DNA of 59,673 nt from Candidatus Gastranaerophilales bacterium (GCA_905236775.1 CAJOOM010000003.1:1-59673), one strand, 5' to 3'. Positions 34,969-43,319 are shown, counted from the stretch's first letter. Notes: generated by a model not told the origin, from the letters alone. Made by a program: numbers and translations.

Positions 34969-36534
34969 GTGGAAAATATTATAGCGGAAGAGCGGAGAGA
35001 ATCTCCCATTAGTCCGTGGCTTATTACAATTCCTCTTGTTACTGCTGCATTTTTGTTTGCACTTAATGAAACAATTGCAAATGTTGCTTTGCCGTATATA
35101 GCCGGAACAATATCAATAGGCAGAAGTGAATCAACATGGATTGTTACAAGTTATCTTGTAGCAAGTTCAATTGTCATACCTGCAATCGGATATTTTTGTA
35201 AAGTATTCGGCAGAAAAAATTATTTCATTTTTAGCATTGCTTTGTTTACTGTAGCCTCTGTTCTATGCGGGATATCTCGTTCAATGTCTATGATTATTTT
35301 GTCAAGGTTTTTGCAAGGAATTGGCGGCGGTGCAATTTTGCCTTTGGTACAGGCAATAATGATGGAGATATTTCCTCAAAAAGAATGGGGAAAAGCAATG
35401 TCTTTATATGGTTTTGCTTTCGTAATAGCTCCTATTATAGGTCCGGTTATCGGAGGTTGGCTGACAGAAAATTGGTCTTGGCCTTGGATTTTCTTGATTA
35501 ATGCACCGGTCGGACTCATTTGTGCTATATCACTAGTAAAATTAATAAAAGATCCGCCTTATGCTCAAAAACAACAAAACGCAAAAATAGATTTTTTTGC
35601 TTTCGGAATGTTAGTAATTTGGATACTTTTATTGCAGGTTGTTCTTGATAAAGGTAATGATGCAGGTTGGTTTGATGCTTCTTGGATTTGCTGGCTCATG
35701 GGAATATCTACAACAGCAGGAATTTTGTTTTTTTATACGCAATTTAAGAATAAAAAAGACCCGCTGCTTGATTTAAGATTATTAAAAAATTTAAATTTTT
35801 TATTCGGAACGTTAATTCAAATGGTTTTATTGTTTGTATTAATCGCATCAGCTATGCTTTTACCATCTATGTTGCAAGGCTTGCTTGGTTATACAGCATT
35901 TTTGGGAGGTGTATCAATGTTACCCAGAGGACTCGGAAGCTTAGCGGGACTAGTAGTTCTTGTTGCAGTTACCGGTAAAGTTCCTGAAAAAGTTTCATGT
36001 TTTATTGGTTTGGTTTTAATTGGAGTCGGCGGGTTGTTATTTGGTTTATTAAATATGCAAATATCTCTTGCAAATGTATTTATGCCAAACTTTTTATACG
36101 GAATGGGAATGGTTATGTCTATGACTCCGGTTATAAATCTTTCTTGTGCAACGTTAAAAAAAGAAGATTTAACTATGGGAAGTTCCTTACAAAATTTGAT
36201 GAAAAATCTTGGAGCATCTTTCGGAACGTCAATAGCTACAACTTGCATATCAAGATTTTCTCAAATGCACCAAAATATGATGGTAGGATATTTAAACGAT
36301 TTGAATACTGTTTTTGCAGAGCATGTAAACAATGTGGCAATAAATCTGTCTAAGTATGTTGATTTTGATACAGCGCACTATATGGCACTAAAACAAATGC
36401 ACTTCTCTCTTCTTGAACAGTCTACATTATGGGCATTTATAGATACATTTAGAATTTTTGCTTTAGCAAGTTTTATCATAATACCTTTGCTTTTGTTAAT
36501 GAGAGAAAATCGGACAAATTCTGATAATCAATAA
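34969..36534 (+). CDS. DHA2-family MFS drug exporter (EmrB-like)
   Basis: A 521-residue inner-membrane transporter with about 14 hydrophobic helices. Seen: LNETIANVALPYIAG (helix 1), motif A-like FGRKNYF, LSRFLQGIGGGAILPL, and the antiporter motif C GFAFVIAPIIGPVIGGWL. Such pumps export drugs or metabolites using the proton gradient. I chose GTG at 34969, which follows AGGAAGG by six bases, over the ATG at 34945, which has no Shine-Dalgarno site. No EmrA partner lies next to it. Confidence 0.9.
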   Translation: MENIIAEERRESPISPWLITIPLVTAAFLFALNETIANVALPYIAGTISIGRSESTWIVTSYLVASSIVIPAIGYFCKVFGRKNYFIFSIALFTVASVLCGISRSMSMIILSRFLQGIGGGAILPLVQAIMMEIFPQKEWGKAMSLYGFAFVIAPIIGPVIGGWLTENWSWPWIFLINAPVGLICAISLVKLIKDPPYAQKQQNAKIDFFAFGMLVIWILLLQVVLDKGNDAGWFDASWICWLMGISTTAGILFFYTQFKNKKDPLLDLRLLKNLNFLFGTLIQMVLLFVLIASAMLLPSMLQGLLGYTAFLGGVSMLPRGLGSLAGLVVLVAVTGKVPEKVSCFIGLVLIGVGGLLFGLLNMQISLANVFMPNFLYGMGMVMSMTPVINLSCATLKKEDLTMGSSLQNLMKNLGASFGTSIATTCISRFSQMHQNMMVGYLNDLNTVFAEHVNNVAINLSKYVDFDTAHYMALKQMHFSLLEQSTLWAFIDTFRIFALASFIIIPLLLLMRENRTNSDNQ

Positions 36535-36556
36535 CTTTTTGCAAAACAAAAAGTTA
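36532..36556 (+). other. Perfect hairpin at the MFS stop codon
   Basis: TAACTTTTTG (36532-36541) pairs with CAAAAAGTTA (36547-36556). The stop codon forms the stem base. No T tract follows, so it is a weak terminator candidate or an mRNA 3' end stem. Confidence 0.35.
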
Positions 36557-36621
36557 GATTTAAAATTTTCTTTATTAATGCTAGTATAAATATTATAGAA
36601 TGTAGTGTGATGGAGTAATGT

Positions 36622-37041
36622 ATGAATCTAATTGAACGTAATAAAGAGTTAATGAAAAAATTTGAAATTATGATAAATACTGCAGATGAAAAATTGGCTG
36701 AAGAACTTGTATCATCGGAAGCATCGTTTTATACTCCGGCAAGTCCTGAACCATTGTACGGTGGAAAGGGATATTTGTCAGTTGTACATTGGATGAGAAA
36801 GGGTTTTAGTGATGTTCAATGGCATATAACAGATATAGTTGCGGATGAAGACAAAGTTGCCGTAAAGTGGGATTTAACCGGAACTCACGATGGAGAGTTT
36901 ATGGGAATTAGACCAACTGGTAAAAAGATTTCTGTTTGTGTTATGAATTTCTATTATTTTAATAAAGAGGGCAAAGTTACAAATGATGTGGCAGCAGAAG
37001 GTATGATAGGCATTCTTCGTGGAATTGGAATGATGGAGTAA
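36622..37041 (+). CDS. SnoaL-like ester cyclase-type protein
   Basis: A 139-residue single-domain NTF2-like fold protein. Typical stretches: NKELMKKFEIMINTADEKLA, WMRKGFSDVQWHITDIVADE, VAVKWDLTGTHDGEFMGIRP and KISVCVMNFYYFNKEGKV. Relatives act on polyketide-like or small cyclic substrates; the true substrate is not known. It ends two bases before the next gene, so the two form a pair. Confidence 0.8.
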   Translation: MNLIERNKELMKKFEIMINTADEKLAEELVSSEASFYTPASPEPLYGGKGYLSVVHWMRKGFSDVQWHITDIVADEDKVAVKWDLTGTHDGEFMGIRPTGKKISVCVMNFYYFNKEGKVTNDVAAEGMIGILRGIGMME

Positions 37042-37043
37042 GT

Positions 37044-37484
37044 ATGGATTACCAAAAAATAGGTGATATAGTATATGCGCGGTTCGACAAAGGGGATGAA
37101 GTTCTTTCCGGAATTTTAAGTATATGTAAAAAAGAGAGAATTTTATCAGCAATATTTTCCGGAATAGGTGGATGTAGTGATGTAACAGTTTCCACATTAA
37201 TTCCTGAAACGAATGAATTTCTTCCGCATCATATTGATGGATGCTTGTTGGAAATGATTTCAATAAACGGAAATATTTCATCAAATGATGAAAATGAAAT
37301 TTTTGAACATACTCATGCTATGTTTTCATATTTACAAAATGGTGAAGTTAAATTCTTGGGCGGACATTTGGCACGTGCGGTTGTTTCTTATACAGCAGAA
37401 CTAGAAATTAGACCTGTGAAAAACGGTGTCATAAGAAGAAAGAAAGATGAAATGACAGGAATAACTGTTTGGAAATTGGATTAG
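37044..37484 (+). CDS. PPC/DUF296-domain protein
   Basis: A 146-residue protein matching the PPC (plant and prokaryote conserved) domain: FDKGDEVLSGILSICKKE, IFSGIGGCSDVTVS, HTHAMFS and FLGGHLARAVV with conserved His residues that bind a metal in solved relatives. Bacterial members are stand-alone trimers of unknown role. Two bases after the SnoaL-like gene. Confidence 0.87.
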   Translation: MDYQKIGDIVYARFDKGDEVLSGILSICKKERILSAIFSGIGGCSDVTVSTLIPETNEFLPHHIDGCLLEMISINGNISSNDENEIFEHTHAMFSYLQNGEVKFLGGHLARAVVSYTAELEIRPVKNGVIRRKKDEMTGITVWKLD

Positions 37485-37551
37485 ATTTTAAGTATTAGAT
37501 AATAAAAATTAACATCCAAGTAAACAATTTTATAAGAGGTTGATAATATTT

Positions 37552-38406
37552 ATGAAAAAACTTTTGATTTCAATATTAACATTGCTTTTTGTGGCGCAGA
37601 CATCCTGTTACGCAATAGAAATTAAAAATAAAGAGGTAAAAAATATGACACAAGGAAAAATCGTACAAACAGCCGGTAGGGATAATTTAGGACAATTCGC
37701 TCCTGAATTTGCTCACTATAATGATGATATTTTATTTGGAGAAAATTGGAACAATAAAGATTTATCAGTTAAAACAAGGAGCATTATAACAGTAGTTGCT
37801 TTGATGTCTCAAGGAATAACAGATTCTTCAATAAAATATCACCTTCAAAATGCAAAAAATAATGGTGTAACTAAAGAAGAAATAGCTGCGGCTATCACGC
37901 ATACTGCATTTTATGCAGGTTGGCCAAAGGCTTGGGCAACATTTAATATCGCAAAAGAAGTATGGAATGATAATACTCAATCATTAACAGAAAAGGAAAC
38001 TTATGCAAATACAATAATGTTTTCTATCGGGGAACCTAATACTGCATATGCTAAATATTTCAAGGGTAATTCATATATAAGCCCTGTTTCTACAGAACAA
38101 ATAAAAATTTATAATGTAACATTTGAACCTAAATGCAGAAATAATTGGCATATTCATAAAGCAAAATCCGGCGGCGGGCAAATGTTAATTGCTGTAGGCG
38201 GTAGAGGATATTATCAGGAGTGGGGAAAAGAACCTGTTGAGATGAAACCGGGTGATGTGATAAATATTCCGGCAAATGTAAAACATTGGCACGGTGCTGC
38301 GCCTGATAGTTGGTTCTCTCATTTAGCAGTAGAAATTGACGGTTCCGAAACTTCAAATGAATGGCTTGAACCAGTAAAGGATGAAGAGTATAGTAAATTA
38401 AAATAA
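37552..38406 (+). CDS. Carboxymuconolactone-decarboxylase/cupin fusion
   Basis: A 284-residue protein. From the ATG at 37552 it has a signal peptide (MKKLLISILTLLFVAQTSCYA). Residues 32-135 form a gamma-CMD/AhpD-like domain without the CxxC pair (VKTRSIITVVALMSQGIT, AITHTAFYAGWPKAW). Residues about 175-275 form a cupin with NNWHIHKAKSGGGQ and PANVKHWHGAAPD metal His residues. A second ATG at 37645 has AGAGG eight bases upstream, a better site than that of the first, and would give a cytosolic form. Confidence 0.85.
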   Translation: MKKLLISILTLLFVAQTSCYAIEIKNKEVKNMTQGKIVQTAGRDNLGQFAPEFAHYNDDILFGENWNNKDLSVKTRSIITVVALMSQGITDSSIKYHLQNAKNNGVTKEEIAAAITHTAFYAGWPKAWATFNIAKEVWNDNTQSLTEKETYANTIMFSIGEPNTAYAKYFKGNSYISPVSTEQIKIYNVTFEPKCRNNWHIHKAKSGGGQMLIAVGGRGYYQEWGKEPVEMKPGDVINIPANVKHWHGAAPDSWFSHLAVEIDGSETSNEWLEPVKDEEYSKLK

Positions 38407-38424
38407 TAAATACACTTTATTGGT

Positions 38425-39216
38425 TTATCGGTAATTGTTATTTAAAATTGATTGAATTATTAATGCAGATTTTTTAGAAGAAGTTTTTTTATTCTTCTCA
38501 TATTCTGATGTTGAATTGTTTTCAGAATCAGATATCGTCCTTATTACAATCAAGGGAACGTTATTTTTTTGAGCAGTTTGAGCAATAGCAGCACTTTCCA
38601 TATCTATTGCATCAGCACCAAATTCGTTTCTTATTTTTTGTTTTTGTGTTTCTTTATTAACAAACACATCTCCTGTTGCAATTGTGCCAAGTATTACATT
38701 AGTATCTTTGTCATAATTAACTTTTTTGTTGAAATTTTTTATAAGATTTTTATCGGAATGAAATACTGTAGGTTTATTAGGCTCAATTCCATTATCAATA
38801 TAGCCTTTGGGATTACCAAATGCTGTGACATCAAAATCATGTTGAACCATGTTTTTTCCAATAACAATATCACTGGGCTTTATGTCTGTAGATAAACTGC
38901 CAGCAATGCCAATGTTTATTATGTATGCAGGTTTATATTTGTCTATTAGAAACTGTGTTGTAGCAGAAGAGGCGACTTTTCCGACTCCGCTTTTTGCCAA
39001 AATGATTTTATTATTTCCTAATGTTCCTGTAGTTACTGCATAATCAAGTTTTTGATCGGTTCTGGAATGATGCAGATTATTGCGAATTTCACTTATTTCT
39101 TCGTCCATTGCACCAATAATAACAATTGTTTCTTTATGTCTATTGTAAAAATAAAATCCAAAGATACAACAAACGAAAATGACTACCAATACAGTGTTAA
39201 AGAGCTTTTTCTTCAT
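38425..39216 (-). CDS. Membrane-anchored MTA/SAH-nucleosidase-type protein
   Basis: A 263-residue protein. Residues 7-27 are a hydrophobic anchor or signal (LFNTVLVVIFVCCIFGFYFY). The rest is a nucleoside phosphorylase-type fold: IVIIGAMDEEISEI, INIGIAGSL, TGDVFVN and DAIDMESAAIAQTA with the catalytic Glu, then VIRTISDSEN. Such enzymes split methylthioadenosine or adenosylhomocysteine in the cytosol, so an exported or anchored form is unusual. It converges with the cupin fusion gene. Confidence 0.85.
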   Translation of the reverse strand: MKKKLFNTVLVVIFVCCIFGFYFYNRHKETIVIIGAMDEEISEIRNNLHHSRTDQKLDYAVTTGTLGNNKIILAKSGVGKVASSATTQFLIDKYKPAYIINIGIAGSLSTDIKPSDIVIGKNMVQHDFDVTAFGNPKGYIDNGIEPNKPTVFHSDKNLIKNFNKKVNYDKDTNVILGTIATGDVFVNKETQKQKIRNEFGADAIDMESAAIAQTAQKNNVPLIVIRTISDSENNSTSEYEKNKKTSSKKSALIIQSILNNNYR

Positions 39217-39248
39217 ATATGTATTTTATCATAAATTTAAAACTCTTT

Positions 39249-39464
39249 TTAAATATTTTTCCCTAACTCGTATGCTTGATTTGGATAGGGGGTTGATTTT
39301 AGGTGTTCAACACTTTCGATACCAACAGCATTAATAATTCCAGCATTTTCTATATTTAACCAATTTAAAATTGCTTGGTATTGTTGATTCAACGGTTCAT
39401 TAACTGCTTGTACGGGTGAATGTTGTACTGATATTAAAACCCCTTTATTTGCGATATTTGATGA
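39249..39464 (-). pseudogene. C-terminal remnant of a flavodoxin-family reductase
   Basis: The frame encodes about 70 residues that read like the end of a flavodoxin-like NAD(P)H/FMN reductase: KGVLISVQHSPVQAVNEPLN, AILNWLNIENAGIINAVG, ending PYPNQAYELGKNI. The FMN loop and N-terminal two thirds are absent. Reading backwards, likeness ends near 39450, where the opposite-strand fragment of another gene begins. No start codon or Shine-Dalgarno site supports it as a gene. The 5' limit is approximate. Confidence 0.6.
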
Positions 39465-39465
39465 T

Positions 39466-39837
39466 ATGAAGCTTGAAGGAGATAATATTGTGCGTGTTAA
39501 ATTTACCGACGGTGCGTACAAAAATTTTCCGGAATCTCAAAAAATTACAAACTCTCTTGTTATGATTAAAGCTGAAGGACATACAAAAGGTAATTCAATA
39601 TCCGTTTTGGAAGACAAAGAAAATGATTGCTATTATATGTTCCAAGGTGATGTAACATACTGTGACGCAGCACTATATGCAGATGAACTTTCTGTTGTTT
39701 TTGAAGATAAAGAAAAAGCAAGAGAAACTCTTACAAGAGTTCGTGAATTTATTAAAAACAATAAAACTATCTATTGTTCAACTCACTGTCCGGAAGGATA
39801 TTTGAATATTGAGCAACATAAAATTATGAATTTGTAG
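39466..39837 (+). pseudogene. C-terminal remnant of an MBL-fold hydrolase
   Basis: About 123 residues matching the last part of a metallo-beta-lactamase-fold lactonase-like hydrolase: EGHTKGNSISVLED, MFQGDVTYCD and CSTHCPEGYLNIEQHK. The N-terminal HxHxDH site is missing. The frame stays open upstream to 39388 and reads through TPLFAIFDDMKLEGD, with no Shine-Dalgarno site at the ATG. It lies head to head with the reductase remnant, suggesting one deletion removed the 5' parts of both. Confidence 0.6.
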
Positions 39838-39861
39838 TGATTAAATTTATAAAAAAAACAG

Positions 39862-39904
39862 TAATTAAGCCGGGAGTTGTAATTAAAAACTCTCGGCTTA
39901 ATTA
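39862..39904. terminator. Bidirectional terminator
   Basis: TAATTAAGCCGGGAGTT and AACTCTCGGCTTAATTA form a 17-pair stem with one G-U pair around a nine-base loop. It separates the MBL remnant from the minus-strand transporter cluster. Confidence 0.75.
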
Positions 39905-39955
39905 TTTGTACGATATCGTACATGTAGTTTTCTGATAAAAGATGCTATTTATATT

Positions 39956-40083
39956 TAATTGCCCAGATATTTGGATATCAAGTACATTACAACTAATGCA
40001 ATGATTACAAATATTATTGAGCTAAGGACACCTGTTCAAGAGCCTGTTGAAAATTTTTGTGATTCTTTATTATTATCTTCCAT
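39956..40083 (-). pseudogene. Small one-helix membrane protein with an in-frame TGA
   Basis: ATG at 40083 with GGAG six bases upstream. The frame reads MEDNNKESQKFSTGS, then TGA (40038-40036), then TGVLSSIIFVIIALVVMYLI and SKYLGN to a TAA: 42 codons in all. The part after the TGA is a clear membrane helix with a positive end, so the TGA interrupts a sensible protein. It may be a recent nonsense change (TGG to TGA, for example) or recoding. No obvious SECIS-like stem follows. It sits just after the ArsB/NhaD-like transporter and may be its small accessory protein. Confidence 0.5.
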
Positions 40084-40095
40084 TTTATTCTCCTT

Positions 40096-41415
40096 TTATT
40101 TTAGAAACATTGTACAAATGTATACTGAACTTATTACAAGTGAGATTCCGACAACAATTACACCGTATTTCATAAATTGCATAAATTTAATCGGATGACC
40201 GGCTTTAGCAGAATTCTCGCTTACAATAACATTAGCTGCAGCGCCAATCATTGTCATATTGCCGCCCAAACAAGCTCCTAATGATAAGCTCCACCAAAGA
40301 GGAATTGTGTAATCTACTCCCATGGATTTTTGTATTTCTACAAGCATTGGAGACATTGTTGCAGTGTATGGAATATTGTCTATTATTCCTGATATTATTC
40401 CTGAAGCCCAAAGAATCAACATTGAAGCTGCAGTTTGAGAGCCTTGAGTGATTTTTAATATCCACTCTGCCATAAGTTTTATACCGCCTGAGGCTTCAAC
40501 ACCGCCAATTATTATAAATAAACCTATAAAAAAGAATATTGTATTCCACTCAACATCCTTTAGTATTTCTGTCGGTTTTTCAAATAATAAAAGTATGCTT
40601 GCTCCTACCATAGCTGCTACGCAGGTTTCAATGTGTGTAATATCGTGAGTTACGAATCCAAATATTACCAATCCTAACACAATAATTGAACGAATCATTA
40701 AACCTTTATCAGTTATGGTTTTTGAGTTATCAATATTAATTACTTCCTGCATTTTTTCTTTTGAGGTTTTTAAATTTTTTCTGAAAACAAAAGTTAAAAA
40801 TACAATTACCGTAAAAAGAATTATTGCAATAACAGGTGTTAAGACTTTAACAAAATCCATAAATGATAATCCTGCAGCACTTCCTATAATTATATTTGGA
40901 GGGTCGCCTATAAGTGTTGCCGTTCCTCCGATATTAGAGGCAAATACTTCCCCTAATAAAAACGGTATCGGATTTATGTCTAATTTTTTAGCAACAAAGA
41001 ACGTGATCGGCATAATCAAAATAACTGTTGTAACATTATCTAAAAATGCACTAACAACTGCCGTAAATATTGCTAAAACTCCAAAAATAGCAATTGGCTT
41101 TCCTTTTGTCATTTTCAAAAGTTCATTAGCAATCCAATTAAACATACCGCTTTTTGTTGATATATTAACTATTATCATCATCGAAACAAGCAAAAATATT
41201 ACATTAAAATCAATAAAATTAACAAAATAATGCGGATTTAAAGCATTACCAATCATTTTATGTTGACTGACTAAGCCTAATAACAAAGTTATTCCTGCAC
41301 CTAGAAGTGCAATTGTAACTTTTGGAATTTTTTCTAGTGCAATAAAAATATATGAAATAATTAATAGTGAAGCTGATATTGCAACACTATTATCTGAAAT
41401 AAAACTTGCTAACAT
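40096..41415 (-). CDS. ArsB/NhaD-type ion transporter
   Basis: A 439-residue inner-membrane protein with about 11 hydrophobic segments. Typical IT-superfamily signatures: AVVSAFLDNVTTVILIMPITF, EVFASNIGGTATLIGDPPNII, WNTIFFFIGLFIIIGGVEAS, IIDNIPYTATMSPM and LGACLGGNMTMIGAAANVI. Members move Na+/H+, arsenite or carboxylates. The OadG subunit overlapping its start by seven bases hints at sodium. The substrate cannot be settled from sequence alone. Confidence 0.87.
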   Translation of the reverse strand: MLASFISDNSVAISASLLIISYIFIALEKIPKVTIALLGAGITLLLGLVSQHKMIGNALNPHYFVNFIDFNVIFLLVSMMIIVNISTKSGMFNWIANELLKMTKGKPIAIFGVLAIFTAVVSAFLDNVTTVILIMPITFFVAKKLDINPIPFLLGEVFASNIGGTATLIGDPPNIIIGSAAGLSFMDFVKVLTPVIAIILFTVIVFLTFVFRKNLKTSKEKMQEVINIDNSKTITDKGLMIRSIIVLGLVIFGFVTHDITHIETCVAAMVGASILLLFEKPTEILKDVEWNTIFFFIGLFIIIGGVEASGGIKLMAEWILKITQGSQTAASMLILWASGIISGIIDNIPYTATMSPMLVEIQKSMGVDYTIPLWWSLSLGACLGGNMTMIGAAANVIVSENSAKAGHPIKFMQFMKYGVIVVGISLVISSVYICTMFLK

Positions 41416-41660
41416 TTTATCTTGTCTCCTTTATGGATTGCAGCAGCAATTGCAAGTGCAATTTCGGCATCATTATTACATTTTTTCTTAGAGTTTTTAC
41501 AATTAGCCCCATTATTTACCTCTGCTTCAGGAAAATATCTATTTACTATATCTAATATTTTTTTACTAAAATTCATTGAATAAACCATTATGGTAAGAAA
41601 CATGAAAACGGTTCCCATGCCAATTACCATAATGAAAAAGCCTTCTTTTAATGCTTCCAT
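41409..41660 (-). CDS. OadG-family (sodium pump decarboxylase gamma subunit) protein
   Basis: An 83-residue protein with one N-terminal membrane helix, EGFFIMVIGMGTVFMFLTIM, the typical OadG opening (GxGxVFxxL). The tail has a Cys/Lys-rich patch (NCKNSKKKCNND) and a C-terminal helix ALAIAAAIHKG seen in OadG-like subunits. OadG normally joins OadA and OadB in the Na+-pumping oxaloacetate decarboxylase; neither gene is in the window. AGGAG lies eight bases before the ATG. Confidence 0.82.
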   Translation of the reverse strand: MEALKEGFFIMVIGMGTVFMFLTIMVYSMNFSKKILDIVNRYFPEAEVNNGANCKNSKKKCNNDAEIALAIAAAIHKGDKIKC

Positions 41661-41754
41661 TATGTTTTCTCCTATATTTAACTAAACAAAAAAGTGTACT
41701 TTTTAATACACTGTTAGCATGTATTAGTAATACATACTATATTTGCGCCTTCCC

Positions 41755-42135
41755 TTAAGGAGCTCTGGTGTAAATCGCATGTTTTAATTTTGGAGATATT
41801 TTATGAACGATGCGAGTGTTATGGTTGGTATTTTTATTAAAAAGTATAAACCTTAAAATATTATCTTCATTAAATACTTCGTCTCCAAAAGCTAAACTTA
41901 AATCATAATTTTTATTAGAAGAATTCGATATTTCAGTATTTGTATGGTTTTGTGCGACTATATAATAATCTTCAATTCTATGTGTTAATGTTATTTCTGA
42001 TTTTATTTCTGAAATGTATTTCTGAGAAGGTATATTAGGCAAAAAATTACTGTTAGCATAAACCGTTTCGGGTTGAATAAAAAATGCTAAGATTAAATAA
42101 ATAAAACCAACTAGTGTTGTAAAAAAACTTCTCAT
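41755..42135 (-). CDS. Exported protein of unknown function
   Basis: A 126-residue protein with a signal peptide (MRSFFTTLVGFIYLILAFFI...VYA). The mature part is polar, Asn-rich and probably beta-structured (EITLTHRIEDYYIVAQNHTN, NYDLSLAFGDEVF). A TATAAT lies only three bases upstream of the ATG, so the leader is very short or the true start is further in. No family recognised. Confidence 0.65.
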   Translation of the reverse strand: MRSFFTTLVGFIYLILAFFIQPETVYANSNFLPNIPSQKYISEIKSEITLTHRIEDYYIVAQNHTNTEISNSSNKNYDLSLAFGDEVFNEDNILRFILFNKNTNHNTRIVHKISPKLKHAIYTRAP

Positions 42136-42231
42136 GATATTATACTAGCACAAAAAATTTTGTAGATTTTGTAATTCTAATAACATTTGTACTTGGATTT
42201 ATTTGTGGTTTATAATTAGTATAGTAAGCGA

Positions 42232-42256
42232 GTAGGTTTGCTTTGCAAAGCTGACC
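42232..42256. repeat. Short palindromic intergenic repeat
   Basis: GTAGGTTTGCTTTG and CAAAGCTGACC form a hairpin with a perfect GCTTTGCAAAGC core. It resembles the unit at 24038-24059 (TAGGTCGGATTTACAAAGCT). It lies just before the hydrolase gene. Confidence 0.5.
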
Positions 42257-42284
42257 AAATATATTAAAATCAAGAGAGGTAAAA

Positions 42285-43319
42285 ATGTTAAAAAATATTT
42301 TAATAAGTTTGTTAGTATTATCTTTTGCAGCACTTGGTGTTAATGCAAAAATCTGTAGAAAGTGGGATAAAGTTTTTCCAAAATCAGATAAAGTTAATAT
42401 TCAAAAAGTGGAATTTAAAAACAGGTTTGGAATAACCCTTGTTGGAGATTTGTATTCTCCAAAAACAGTGAATAAAAATGATAAGCTCCCTGCAATAGCA
42501 GTATCAGGCCCGTTTGGAGCAGTTAAAGAACAATCTTCGGGACTTTATGCACAAACCTTAGCTGAACGTGGTTTTATTACTTTAGCATTTGACCCGAGTT
42601 ATACTGGTGAAAGCAAAGGTACTCCAAGAAATGTTGCAAGTCCTGACATAAATACAGAAGATTTTTCTGCTGCGGTTGACTTTTTAAGCAACTATAAAAA
42701 CGTAGATTCCGAAAAAATCGGGATTTTAGGAATTTGCGGATTTGGCGGCTTTGCAATAAATGCCGCTCAAATTGATACCAGAATAAAAGCAACAATAGCG
42801 GTTACGATGTACGATATGACAAGAGTTGCCGCAAAAGGATATAACGATTCAATTGAAGAAAATGCTCGTTATGAGATAAAACAAGGATTAAATAAACAAA
42901 GAACGGAAGATTATAAAAAAGGCGATTATAAAGGCGCAGACGGTTTGCCTGAAACCTTAACAGGAAATGCACCTCAATTTGTAAAAGATTATTGGTGGTA
43001 TTATAAGACAAAAAGAGGTTTTCATCCTCGCTCAATAAATTCAAACGGTAAATGGAATATGACGTCATCTCTATCATTAATAAATCAACCGATTTTGCAA
43101 TACTCGTCTGAGATAAAAACTCCTGTTTTAGTTATACATGGTGAAAAAGCACATAGCAGATACTTTGGAGAAGATGTCTTTAAAAAACTAAAAGGAGATA
43201 ATAAAGAACTATTGATTATAAAAGATGCTAATCATGTTGATTTGTATGATGGCGGTGGCGATAAGAACGCAATTCCATTTGATAAAATTGAAAGTTTTTA
43301 CAAAAATTATTTAAAGTAA
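42285..43319 (+). CDS. Exported alpha/beta hydrolase (dienelactone-hydrolase-like)
   Basis: A 344-residue protein with a signal peptide (MLKNILISLLVLSFAALGVNA). Alpha/beta hydrolase marks: GDLYSPKTVN, AERGFITLAFDPSYTGES, the nucleophile elbow GICGFGGFAI with Cys in place of Ser, VIHGEKAHSRYFGED, and the His in KDANHVDLYD. A Cys nucleophile is normal in dienelactone-hydrolase relatives. It acts on an ester or thioester, probably in the periplasm. Good AGAGG site before the ATG. Confidence 0.85.
   Translation: MLKNILISLLVLSFAALGVNAKICRKWDKVFPKSDKVNIQKVEFKNRFGITLVGDLYSPKTVNKNDKLPAIAVSGPFGAVKEQSSGLYAQTLAERGFITLAFDPSYTGESKGTPRNVASPDINTEDFSAAVDFLSNYKNVDSEKIGILGICGFGGFAINAAQIDTRIKATIAVTMYDMTRVAAKGYNDSIEENARYEIKQGLNKQRTEDYKKGDYKGADGLPETLTGNAPQFVKDYWWYYKTKRGFHPRSINSNGKWNMTSSLSLINQPILQYSSEIKTPVLVIHGEKAHSRYFGEDVFKKLKGDNKELLIIKDANHVDLYDGGGDKNAIPFDKIESFYKNYLK

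Noticed and set aside
39956-40036. Selenocysteine insertion element after the in-frame TGA
   Set aside because: I see no stem-loop of the usual size and position just downstream of the TGA.
40036-40038. Genome-wide reassignment of TGA to an amino acid
   Set aside because: TGA ends recO and the yjbR-like gene at sensible places, so it works as a stop in this genome. Only local recoding or mutation remains possible.
39959-40198. 79-codon plus-strand frame over the small membrane protein
   Set aside because: It overlaps two minus-strand features, has no ribosome site and looks unlike a protein.
40715-41230. 171-codon open frame antisense to the ArsB/NhaD-like transporter
   Set aside because: The minus-strand transporter is clear; hydrophobic codons give hydrophobic antisense frames by chance.
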